From UBA1038 sp964480995 (lineage in GTDB: Bacteria > Bacillota > Clostridia > Christensenellales > Aristaeellaceae): a stretch of 13,014 nt of DNA. The notes under the pieces were generated by a model. The model did not search any database and was not told the DNA's origin. It was given only the letters and a program-made list of their open reading frames with translations. This document shows positions 7,018 through 12,962 of the stretch, piece after piece. The stretch covers positions 1-13,014 of the forward strand of contig CAYZRZ010000052.1 in the NCBI GenBank assembly GCA_964480995.1. The letters are read 5' to 3'. Every line of letters starts with the position of its first letter. Position 1 is the first letter of the stretch. A program made the position numbers and the translations under genes.

Positions 7018-8046
7018 TCAGCGGAACTGGCGCAGGAAGCGCTCATCGCCCTCGTACATCAGGCGCATATCCGGGATGCCATAGCGCAGCATGGTGATAC
7101 GCTCAAGGCCGATGCCAAAGGCAAATCCCGAGTACTTGGTTGAGTCGATACCGCACATCTCCAGCACCTTGGGATTGACCATGCCGCTGCCCAGCACTTC
7201 GATCCAGCCGGTACCCTTGCACATACGGCAGCCTTTCCCGCGGCAGTTGAAGCAGGTCAGGTCCACCTCGGCGCTGGGCTCGGTGAAGGGGAAGAAACTG
7301 GGCCGGAAGCGCGTGGCGATGTCCTCGCCGTACAGGCGTTTGGCGAACGCGTCCAGCGTGCCGCGCAGGTCGGCCATGGTGATATGCTCATCGATCACCA
7401 GGCCTTCGATCTGATGAAAAACAGGGCTGTGGGTCGCGTCCACCTCATCAGCGCGGAACACGCGGCCGGGGCATACCACCCGGATGGGGGGCTTGCGCGT
7501 GGTCATCACGCGGGCCTGCACGGGGGAGGTATGCGTGCGCAGCACGGTGTTGTCGTCGATGTAAAAGGTATCCTGCGCGTCGCGCGCGGGGTGGTTTTTA
7601 GGGATATTGAGCAGCTCGAAGTTGTAGTGATCCAGCTCGATCTGGGGGCCTTCCACCACCTCGAAGCCCAGGCCCACAAAGCAGTCGATCACCTGGTCGA
7701 GCACCATGGAGCCGGGGTGCCGGACACCCGCGCGGGGGAGAAGGCTCGGCTGGGTCACATCGATGGCTTCATCAAGCAGACGCCTGCGCAGCGAGTCTGA
7801 ACGCAGCGCCGCCTCGCGCGCGCTCAGGCTGCCTTCCAGGTCTTCGCGCGCCTGGTTGATCCATTGGCCCACCATGGGGCGCAGGGCGGGGTCGACCTGG
7901 CCCATGCCGCGCAGCAGGCCGGTCAGGCTGCCCTTCTTGCCCAGCACCGACACGCGCAGCTGTTCAAGCTCACCCAGGCTTGATACCTTTTGAAGCGCCT
8001 GCAGGCACTCCGTCCGGATGCCCGCGATCTGTTCCTGCATGTCCAT
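7018..8046 (-). CDS. pheS: Phenylalanine--tRNA ligase alpha subunit
   Basis: PheS carries the class II active site that activates phenylalanine and transfers it to tRNA-Phe. The 342-residue protein has an N-terminal coiled-coil arm (about 1-85, used to grip tRNA), then motif 1 context (DHYNFELLNIPKNHPARD), motif 2 (GRVFRADEVDATHSPVFHQIEG), the PSFFPFTEPSAEVD strand and motif 3 (GFAFGIGLERITMLRYGIPD). A C-x2-C-x4-C-x2-C cluster (Cys265, 268, 273, 276) sits in the loop before GTGWIEVLG, a variant I recall from other Bacillota PheS and a possible metal knuckle. The frame is open up to 8109, but the ATG at 8046 has GGAGGG upstream at correct spacing; earlier codons fall inside the T-box antiterminator and terminator. 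It precedes pheT by 14 bases. Confidence 0.97.
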   Translation of the reverse strand: MDMQEQIAGIRTECLQALQKVSSLGELEQLRVSVLGKKGSLTGLLRGMGQVDPALRPMVGQWINQAREDLEGSLSAREAALRSDSLRRRLLDEAIDVTQPSLLPRAGVRHPGSMVLDQVIDCFVGLGFEVVEGPQIELDHYNFELLNIPKNHPARDAQDTFYIDDNTVLRTHTSPVQARVMTTRKPPIRVVCPGRVFRADEVDATHSPVFHQIEGLVIDEHITMADLRGTLDAFAKRLYGEDIATRFRPSFFPFTEPSAEVDLTCFNCRGKGCRMCKGTGWIEVLGSGMVNPKVLEMCGIDSTKYSGFAFGIGLERITMLRYGIPDMRLMYEGDERFLRQFR

Positions 8047-8063
8047 GTTTATCCCTCCAAATG

Positions 8064-8090
8064 AAAAACGCCCTTGCACTGCAAGGGACG
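8064..8090 (-). terminator. Conditional terminator of the pheST T-box leader
   Basis: On the minus strand CCCTTGCA (8087-8080) pairs with TGCAAGGG (8078-8071), extended by GC pairs around an unpaired T, and is followed by TTTTT (8068-8064). Its left arm includes the CCC that otherwise pairs with GGG of the T-box antiterminator, so the two folds exclude each other. Confidence 0.9.
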
Positions 8091-8160
8091 CCGTAATGCG
8101 TGGTACCACCCAAGTTCCAAAGGCTCTGTACGGAAACCTTTGCTCCTGACGCCGTAACGC
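8087..8160 (-). repeat. 13-nt direct repeat flanking stem III of the T-box leader
   Basis: Minus-strand GCGTTACGGCGTC (8160-8148) and GCATTACGGCGTC (8099-8087) differ at one base. The downstream copy supplies the loop and 3' arm of the antiterminator. The upstream copy lies in the linker between stem I and stem III. Whether it competes for pairing or is chance is unknown. Confidence 0.8.
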
Positions 8161-8302
8161 GGCACGCGGCCAGGCCTACTCTGCTTCAGCCCGGCGGCTC
8201 AAAAGGGAATGCTTCATCACGCCATAGGCGGCTTTCAGCGGGTGCCGCCCTCTCTTGATGGCGCTTTGCGTGAAGGTTGTCCTTCGTCAAAGCCGATACC
8301 GA

Positions 8303-8331
8303 ATATTAGCATATGGCCGGACAGGTGTCAA
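8303..8331 (-). promoter_or_regulatory. Consensus sigma-A promoter of pheST
   Basis: Minus-strand TTGACA (8331-8326), a 17-base spacer and TAATAT (8308-8303): a perfect -35 and a near-perfect -10. RNA would start near 8296, right at the base of T-box stem I, so promoter and riboswitch positions support each other. Confidence 0.9.
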
Positions 8332-8396
8332 CGAGCGGAAAAACATGATGTCATCAATGCGTAAAATGATGGAAAACGGAGAGAGTATTGCATTAT

Positions 8397-8464
8397 TCAA
8401 GGATGAGTTCTCCGCCGCGGGCGGTCTTCTATGATCAAACTCAACGGGTGGAAATCATCCTTGA
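8397..8464. repeat. Inverted repeat in the pheS/pnt divergent region
   Basis: TCAAGGATGA (8397-8406) and TCATCCTTGA (8455-8464) are perfect 10-bp arms. The pairing continues after one mismatch with TTC (8408-8410) and GAA (8451-8453). A smaller CCGCC/GGCGG hairpin lies within the 48-base interior. No T-run follows, so it is not terminator-like, and it lies upstream of the pnt -35. It may be an operator, a small-RNA fold or a relic; the sequence does not decide. Confidence 0.6.
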
Positions 8465-8501
8465 CAGAAGGGGGCCTATGAGCGCCATTTTCAATTATCC
8501 C

Positions 8502-8531
8502 TTGCGCTATCTGGACTTTTTTCGCTATAAT
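8502..8531 (+). promoter_or_regulatory. Sigma-A promoter of the pnt operon
   Basis: TTGCGC (8502-8507), 18-base spacer, perfect TATAAT (8526-8531). RNA would start near 8538, about 25 bases before the pntAA ATG. Downstream AAGAGGG (8548-8554) serves as ribosome-binding site. Confidence 0.75.
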
Positions 8532-8562
8532 AAGGCTAACAAATTGAAAAGAGGGCTTGTTT

Positions 8563-9720
8563 ATGATTATTGGTATCCCTAAAGAAATAATGCGCGGGGA
8601 GAACCGCGTATCGGCTACGCCGGAATCATGCGCGAAGCTGATCGCGGACGGGCACAAGGTGCTGGTACAGCAGGGGGCCGGTATGGGGGCCTATTTTCAT
8701 GACGAAAGCTACGCGCAGGCGGGCGCGGAACTGGTGAGCGATGTGCGGGCGCTGTATGAACGCTCAGGGCTGATCTTAAAGGTGAAGGAGCCCCAGTTCA
8801 ACACTGACCTGAACACCCATGAGATCGACTTAATGCGCGAGGGCCAGTATCTGATCACCTTCATCCACCCCGCTTCCCCCGCCAACCATGACATGGTCAG
8901 GAAACTGGCTGAAAAAGGCGTCATCTCGCTGACGCTGGACGGCGTGCCGCGCATCTCCCGCGCGCAGAGCATGGACGCGCTGACCTCCATGAGCACCTGC
9001 GCGGGCTACAAGGGCATGCTGATCGCGGCCAACCTGCTGCCCTCCTTTATCCCGCAGATATTCAGCGCCGTGGGCATGGTGAAGCCTTTGAACGCGCTGG
9101 TGATCGGCATGGGTGTGGGCGGCCTGCAGGCACTGGCGACAGCCAAGCGCCTGGGCGCGGTGACCCATGCGGTCGATACGCGTGCGGCGGCCCGTGAGCA
9201 GGCGGCCTCCCTGGGGGCGAAGATCATCGACATAGACATCCCCGATGAGATGGCGCAGGGCGAGGGCGGCTATGCCAAGGCGCTCAGCCATGAGATGCTA
9301 AAAAAGGAGCGCGAAATGATCGCGCCCCATCTGGAGAAGATGGACATTGTGTTTTTAAGCGCGCTTGTGCCCGGTAAGATGGCCCCGGTCATCATCACCC
9401 GTGACATGATGAAAAAGATGAAGCCCGGCAGCGTGATCGTGGATATTTCCATCGACCAGGGCGGCAACTGTGAGGCCACGGTGCCCGGTGAGGTTGCCGA
9501 TGAGGGCATGGTGCATGTCGTGGGTATCAAGAACATCCCCGGTATGCTGCCGGCCTCCTCCACCTGGATGTTCTCTCAGAATATGTACAACCTGGTGAGG
9601 TATCTGGTGAAGGACAATGCCATCAGCCTGGATATGAGCGACGAGATCGTTCGCGGCATCCTGACCACCAGGGGCGGCGAGATCGTTCACGAAGGAGCCA
9701 GGGAGGCCATGGGGCTATGA
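8563..9720 (+). CDS. pntAA: NAD(P) transhydrogenase subunit alpha part 1 (soluble NAD(H)-binding domain I)
   Basis: This is the soluble NAD(H)-binding component of proton-translocating transhydrogenase, which reduces NADP+ with NADH at the cost of the proton gradient. The 385-residue protein starts IGIPKE, like the related alanine dehydrogenases, but is assigned to transhydrogenase by its neighbours and by the RQD-loop: Arg130, Gln135 and Asp138 in PRISRAQSMDALTSM align with E. coli Arg127, Gln132 and Asp135. The NAD fold shows GMGVGG (182-187) with acidic Asp204 after the second strand, and later SALVPGKMAP and DQGGNCEATVPGE. ATG at 8563 with AGAGGG upstream at 8 bases is preferred over TTG at 8557. 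The stop overlaps pntAB as ATGA. Domain I is a separate chain as in Rhodospirillum and Thermus. Confidence 0.95.
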   Translation: MIIGIPKEIMRGENRVSATPESCAKLIADGHKVLVQQGAGMGAYFHDESYAQAGAELVSDVRALYERSGLILKVKEPQFNTDLNTHEIDLMREGQYLITFIHPASPANHDMVRKLAEKGVISLTLDGVPRISRAQSMDALTSMSTCAGYKGMLIAANLLPSFIPQIFSAVGMVKPLNALVIGMGVGGLQALATAKRLGAVTHAVDTRAAAREQAASLGAKIIDIDIPDEMAQGEGGYAKALSHEMLKKEREMIAPHLEKMDIVFLSALVPGKMAPVIITRDMMKKMKPGSVIVDISIDQGGNCEATVPGEVADEGMVHVVGIKNIPGMLPASSTWMFSQNMYNLVRYLVKDNAISLDMSDEIVRGILTTRGGEIVHEGAREAMGL

Positions 9721-10016
9721 GCAGAGAGCTGATCCTGATCCTGGCTTTTGCGGCGGCGACGCTGCTTGGCTATAAGCTGATCAACTCGGTTCCCAGCTTG
9801 CTTCATACGCCCCTGATGTCGGGGATGAACGCCTTGAGCGGCGTGACGGTGCTTGGCTGCATGACGGCGATGGGCCTTGGCCTTGCCTTTGGCAGCAGAA
9901 TACTGAGCATCATCAGCGTCATCTGCGCGACTGTCAACGTCGTGGCGGGCTTTATGGTGACCGACAAGATGCTTAACATGTTCCGCGGCAGCAAGCACGG
10001 GGAGGCTGGCGAATGA
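9717..10016 (+). CDS. pntAB: NAD(P) transhydrogenase subunit alpha part 2 (membrane subunit)
   Basis: A 99-residue membrane protein with three predicted transmembrane helices (about 4-21, 41-60, 63-82), the half of domain II carried by the alpha chain in fused enzymes. The family motif LLHTPLMSGMNALSG is present, with His30 at the position I align with the proton-channel histidine described for the Thermus alpha-2 subunit. It starts within the pntAA stop (ATGA) and its own stop overlaps pntB the same way, so the three subunits are translationally coupled, with GGGAGG inside pntAA as ribosome site. Length is normal for the split form. Confidence 0.95.
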   Translation: MSRELILILAFAAATLLGYKLINSVPSLLHTPLMSGMNALSGVTVLGCMTAMGLGLAFGSRILSIISVICATVNVVAGFMVTDKMLNMFRGSKHGEAGE

Positions 10017-11422
10017 GCGATACGGTGTTCTATGTCCTCTCAGCCGTGCTGAGCGTTGCGGTACTGATGGGCATCCACTGGATGAGCAAGGTGGAAACGG
10101 CCGTGCGGGGAAATCGCCTGAGCGCGCTGGCCATGCTTTGCGCCATCATCCTGACCTTTATCAAGCATGACCTGCTGGGCATCTGGGATATCTGGATCGG
10201 CCTGGCCGTCGGCAGCCTGATCAGCGTGGTGATCGCCAAACGCACCAGGATGATCGCGATGCCGCAATTGGTCGGCCTGCTCAACGGGCTTGGCGGTTTC
10301 GCGTCAGCGGGCGCGGCCATCCTGACGCTTGGCTATGGCCGGAATATCGGCGCTTTTGAGCTTGTGACCGCCTTGCTGGGCATGGCCGTCGGCGCATTTA
10401 CCTTCAGCGGCAGCATGGTGGCGGCGGGCAAGCTGCACCGCCTGTTTCCGCAAAAACCCGTGATATTCCCGGCTCACCGCCTCCTGCTGGCCGCCTCGAT
10501 CATCCTGATGGCGCTGCTGGCGGCGCTTGCCATGATGGTTCCCTCTGCCCAAATGGCAATGGCCTGGCTTCTGATGGCCGCAAGCCTGATCTTCGGCCTG
10601 CTGTTCGCCCTGCCTGTGGGCGGCGCGGATATGCCCATCACCATCTCCCTTTTGAACTCCACCTCCGGGGTGGCGGCGGCCATCACGGGCATGGCCATCG
10701 GTGATGTGCTGCTGGTGTCTGTCGGCGGTATTGTCGGCGCTTCAGGCCTTTTGCTGACCCGGATCATGTGCAGGGCCATGAACCGCAAGCTGTCGTCCAT
10801 CCTGCTGTCCCGCTCATCCGCCCCTGTGACCCATGAACAGAAGGCTGCCCCGGCTGCCGCGCAGGAAGTACCCGATGAGGAAGAGCTGGCCAGAGCTGTT
10901 CCGGCTGCCGCGTCGCGGGATCAGCTGCCGGCCTGGCTTGCCGCTGCTAAGAGCGTGATCATCATCCCGGGCTACGGCATGGCGGTTTCACAGGCGCAGG
11001 AGCAGGTGAAGGCTTTGCATGACGCGCTTGAAAAGGGCGGGCGAAGCGTGCGCTTTGCCATCCATCCGGTGGCGGGCCGCATGCCCGGCCACATGAATGT
11101 GCTTTTGGCCGAGGTGGACATCCCCTACGACAAGCTGTATGAGATGGATGAGATCAACCCCGATATGGAGTCGACAGACCTGGTCTTTGTGATCGGCGCC
11201 AACGATGTGGTCAATCCTGCCGCCAACACGGCAGAGGGCACTCCCATCTACGGCCTGCCGGTTCTCAATGCCCAGCAGGCAAAAAAACTGGTGATCTGCA
11301 ACTTTGACGGCAAGCCCGGTTACGCCGGCGTTGATAATCCGCTGTACGCGCCGCATCCGGATGTCCTCCTGATGTTCGGGGACGCGAAGGAAAGCCTGAG
11401 CGAAATCCTGAAAATGATCTGA
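10013..11422 (+). CDS. pntB: NAD(P) transhydrogenase subunit beta
   Basis: The beta chain holds the remaining membrane helices of domain II and the NADP(H)-binding domain III. In 469 residues there are about eight or nine hydrophobic segments (1-265), including MPQLVGLLNGLGG and PVGGADMPITISLLNSTSG, then a variable Ala/Glu-rich linker (about 275-310) and domain III beginning SVIIIPGYGMAVSQAQ (GYGM at 320-323), IHPVAGRMPGHMNVLLAE, MDEIN, VIGANDVVNP and MFGDAK. Asn91 occupies the place of the E. coli beta-His91 proton-pathway residue; the histidine is instead in PntAB. Start overlaps the pntAB stop, with GGGGAGG upstream. A terminator follows 25 bases after the stop. Identification is firm. Confidence 0.97.
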   Translation: MSDTVFYVLSAVLSVAVLMGIHWMSKVETAVRGNRLSALAMLCAIILTFIKHDLLGIWDIWIGLAVGSLISVVIAKRTRMIAMPQLVGLLNGLGGFASAGAAILTLGYGRNIGAFELVTALLGMAVGAFTFSGSMVAAGKLHRLFPQKPVIFPAHRLLLAASIILMALLAALAMMVPSAQMAMAWLLMAASLIFGLLFALPVGGADMPITISLLNSTSGVAAAITGMAIGDVLLVSVGGIVGASGLLLTRIMCRAMNRKLSSILLSRSSAPVTHEQKAAPAAAQEVPDEEELARAVPAAASRDQLPAWLAAAKSVIIIPGYGMAVSQAQEQVKALHDALEKGGRSVRFAIHPVAGRMPGHMNVLLAEVDIPYDKLYEMDEINPDMESTDLVFVIGANDVVNPAANTAEGTPIYGLPVLNAQQAKKLVICNFDGKPGYAGVDNPLYAPHPDVLLMFGDAKESLSEILKMI

Positions 11423-11447
11423 TGGCCCCATCGTACATACGATTGAG

Positions 11448-11474
11448 GGAGAGGATATGTGCCTCTCCTTTTTT
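11448..11474 (+). terminator. Rho-independent terminator of the pnt operon
   Basis: GGAGAGG (11448-11454), 7-base loop, CCTCTCC (11462-11468), then six T (11469-11474). It is a classic intrinsic terminator 25 bases past pntB. Its T-run overlaps the -35 of the next gene's promoter. Confidence 0.88.
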
Positions 11475-11501
11475 GCGCTCTTCAGACTGCTGTGCTATAC
11501 T
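11473..11501 (+). promoter_or_regulatory. Sigma-A promoter of the secreted CHAP protein gene
   Basis: TTGCGC (11473-11478), 17-base spacer, TATACT (11496-11501). RNA would start near 11508, giving a leader of about 57 bases with a small hairpin before the ATG at 11565. Upstream in-frame codons from 11457 therefore lie before the RNA start. Confidence 0.7.
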
Positions 11502-11516
11502 GCGCTCGAGCGATTC

Positions 11517-11534
11517 TGCCGGAAATGTCCGGCA
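11517..11534 (+). other. Leader hairpin upstream of the CHAP protein gene
   Basis: TGCCGGA (11517-11523), loop AATG, TCCGGCA (11528-11534): a perfect 7-bp stem with a 4-base loop near the 5' end of the predicted mRNA. No T-run follows. It may stabilise the 5' end or bind a regulator; no class is recognised. Confidence 0.45.
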
Positions 11535-11564
11535 TTGCACGCGAAGCGCAAAGGAAGTTTGGCC

Positions 11565-12464
11565 ATGATCAAGAAACGATTTATTCCCTTTTTTCTGATT
11601 CTTATGCTGCTGGTGCCGCAGGCGCTGGCTGCCAAGTCCACGCCCGCGCCGCAGTATCCTGAGGCCATCGTAAGCCATGCCGGGCGCAGCTTTGCCTTTG
11701 TTCCTGCCTCAAAGGGGGCGTGGGAAAGCTCTGACGAGGCTGTCGCCCGTGTGGATCAACGGGGGAATATCAGCTTTTTGCAGGCGGGGGAGGCTGTGGT
11801 CACCTTCACCGCGAAGAAGGATGAAAAGCAATCCGTGCTGCGCGTGACGGTGATGCCCGGCGGCAGCATACCCGCTGAGGTGGAAGCCGGCATTGCCGTG
11901 GCCCTTTCGGAGTGGCAGGAGTATGTTGAGGCCGGCCGATCCATTCCCAAGTCCAACAAATATACAAAGTGGCGCTGCGGCCGCGCCTGCGAGTTCGGCT
12001 GGTGCGGCGCCTTTGTCAACTACAGCCTGGACATGGGCAAGGTGCCAATGGAAGCCAGGGAGAACTCCCAGCTTCAGACAGACGGGCGTGCCTATGCCGT
12101 CCGCGAGGCGGCCGTGCCCAAGATCATGGAAGGCTTCAAAAAGATGGATCGCTGGGGCTATATCCCGCAGCCGGGCTACGAAGTGGTATACGGCAGGCGC
12201 GGCGGTTACGCCACCATGCACGTGGGCCTGGTGACGGATGTAACCCCGCTTGGCGACGGGCGCTATGAGATCAAAACGGTCGAGGGCAACATGGGTCCGC
12301 GCATCCGCCGCTATCACTACATCTACGATGCCTTTGCCGATAACTTTGAAAAGAACATGAGCGAGCTGCCCCAGGAGCTGCAGACGGATATGGAGACCTA
12401 TACCTATGTGCCCCATTTGGATGGAGCGTGGTACGTGACAGGCTTCGGCCAGACCTGGTACTGA
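11565..12464 (+). CDS. Secreted protein with Ig-like (BIG2-type) and CHAP-type amidase/peptidase domains
   Basis: The 299-residue product starts with a signal peptide (MIKKRF, hydrophobic core 7-18, probable cut after QALA at 22). Residues about 30-97 resemble a bacterial Ig-like group 2 domain (WESSDEAVARVDQRGNISF then LQAGEAVVTFTA). Residues about 110-299 look like a CHAP/NlpC-like cysteine hydrolase: Cys147 in FGWCGAFVNY, His219 in TMHVGLVTDV and Glu240-Gly-Asn242 in VEGN form a plausible catalytic set. CHAP enzymes cut peptidoglycan amide bonds, so a cell-wall role outside the membrane is likely, but substrate is unknown and no cell-wall anchor or choline/SH3 repeat is seen. ATG 11565 has AAGGAAG upstream. 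Cys138 and Cys142 near the active site could form a disulfide. The gene stands alone behind its own promoter. Confidence 0.8.
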   Translation: MIKKRFIPFFLILMLLVPQALAAKSTPAPQYPEAIVSHAGRSFAFVPASKGAWESSDEAVARVDQRGNISFLQAGEAVVTFTAKKDEKQSVLRVTVMPGGSIPAEVEAGIAVALSEWQEYVEAGRSIPKSNKYTKWRCGRACEFGWCGAFVNYSLDMGKVPMEARENSQLQTDGRAYAVREAAVPKIMEGFKKMDRWGYIPQPGYEVVYGRRGGYATMHVGLVTDVTPLGDGRYEIKTVEGNMGPRIRRYHYIYDAFADNFEKNMSELPQELQTDMETYTYVPHLDGAWYVTGFGQTWY

Positions 12465-12479
12465 TGATTAAGCAATCAT
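12464..12479. repeat. Small inverted repeat spanning the two convergent stop codons
   Basis: ATGATT (12464-12469), loop AAGC, AATCAT (12474-12479). It overlaps the end of the CHAP gene and the end of the metallopeptidase gene. The stem is AT-rich with no T-run, so it is a poor terminator; no better terminator is seen in the 11-base gap. Confidence 0.4.
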
Positions 12480-12853
12480 ATCTCCCGGTTCCACTTCGCG
12501 AGCTTGAGCGCGTCATCGTTTTCCAGGTCCCTGTTCCCGGCCTGTGATTCGAGGTGATGGGTCAGTTCATGGCGCAGTACGCGGTCGATCTCGGGACGCA
12601 GCAGTTCCTCGTCATCCATCAGCCCCGGACGCGCCTGCTGAAAAGAACCGTAATAGAGCACGACGCCGCGGCCCATCACATGGTGGACGTGGTATTCGCC
12701 TAATATATAGAGCGCAAGCCCCGGCCTGGCTCTCCGGTCACGCTTTGCTTTTTCAGACACGCCGATGCCCAGGTTGAGGTTTTTTAATACCTCTTTGGGA
12801 AGGAGAGCGGCCTGTTCCTCCAATATCGCGGCAAACCTGTCGATATCCACCAT
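12476..12853 (-). CDS. Small zincin-like metallopeptidase (PF06262/DUF1025 type)
   Basis: A 125-residue cytoplasmic protein without signal peptide or membrane segment. It carries the zinc-binding signature HELTHH (95-100, HEXXH) in RVLRHELTHHLESQAG, preceded by a strand with an aliphatic/aromatic patch (GRGVVLYYGSF). This layout, with the HEXXH near the C-terminus of a chain of about 120 residues, is that of the minimal zincin family annotated as metallopeptidase family protein. Its substrate is not known, and proteolytic activity is inferred from the motif alone. The ATG at 12853 has GAGGTGAG a few bases upstream. It converges on the CHAP gene. A 14-bp palindrome at 12875-12888 covers its likely promoter -10. 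Confidence 0.85.
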   Translation of the reverse strand: MVDIDRFAAILEEQAALLPKEVLKNLNLGIGVSEKAKRDRRARPGLALYILGEYHVHHVMGRGVVLYYGSFQQARPGLMDDEELLRPEIDRVLRHELTHHLESQAGNRDLENDDALKLAKWNREI

Positions 12854-12874
12854 TCGTTTCTCACCTCACTCATT

Positions 12875-12888
12875 TATACTGCAGTATA
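12875..12888. promoter_or_regulatory. 14-bp palindrome over a candidate promoter of the metallopeptidase gene
   Basis: TATACTGCAGTATA is a perfect palindrome 21 bases upstream of the metallopeptidase ATG. Read on the minus strand it supplies a -10-like TATACT (12888-12883); the -35 at 17 bases is only TGCTGT. The symmetry could be an operator for a dimeric repressor or simply two -10-like boxes. No regulator is encoded nearby. Confidence 0.45.
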
Positions 12889-12933
12889 CCCGCCCCCGCG
12901 GGAGCACAGCAGAGCGGAGCCGTTCTTTTCGCC

Positions 12934-12962
12934 TTGCCCGCCTGGAGTGCCTGTGCTAAAAT
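12934..12962 (+). promoter_or_regulatory. Candidate sigma-A promoter reading out of the right edge
   Basis: TTGCCC (12934-12939), 17-base spacer, TAAAAT (12957-12962). RNA would start near 12969. No start codon with a ribosome-binding site is seen in the remaining bases, so the gene it drives, if real, lies beyond the window. It is divergent from the metallopeptidase gene. Confidence 0.5.

Larger units (their letters stand above)
8064..8295 (-). promoter_or_regulatory. T-box riboswitch (tRNA-Phe sensing) of pheST
   Basis: The leader senses uncharged tRNA-Phe and lets pheST be transcribed when it is bound. By hand on the minus strand: stem I base CGGCT (8295-8291) with AGCCG (8199-8195), then AAGG (8284-8281) with CCTT (8206-8203), an internal loop holding the specifier UUC (8209-8207), CTTCA (8275-8271) with TGAAG (8216-8212), CGCCAT with ATGGCG, an AGAGAG stretch, and a terminal GGCGGC/GCCGCC hairpin. 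Stem III is CAAAGG (8142-8137) with CCTTTG (8123-8118). The antiterminator is GGG (8111-8109), the conserved bulge TGGTACC (8108-8102), ACGC, a short loop, GCGT and CCC (8087-8085). The UUC codon matches the downstream phenylalanyl-tRNA synthetase genes. Class assignment is firm; exact pairings are a hand fold. Confidence 0.95.

Noticed and set aside
8461..8466. TTGACA as a -35 for pnt
   Set aside because: No -10-like hexamer lies 16-18 bases downstream; it is part of the right arm of the inverted repeat.
8557..8562. TTG as the start of pntAA
   Set aside because: The ATG six bases later has better spacing to AGAGGG and gives the normal MIIGIPKE terminus.
8388..8582. 64-residue plus-strand reading frame upstream of pntAA
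   Set aside because: It runs through the pnt promoter and the pntAA start in another frame, has no ribosome-binding site at its ATG and no recognisable domain.
8563..9720. Alanine dehydrogenase instead of PntAA
   Set aside because: The RQD-loop and the directly coupled pntAB and pntB genes fix it as transhydrogenase.
12544..12777. 77-codon plus-strand reading frame over the metallopeptidase gene
   Set aside because: No ribosome site or domain; the HEXXH protein on the minus strand is clearly the gene.
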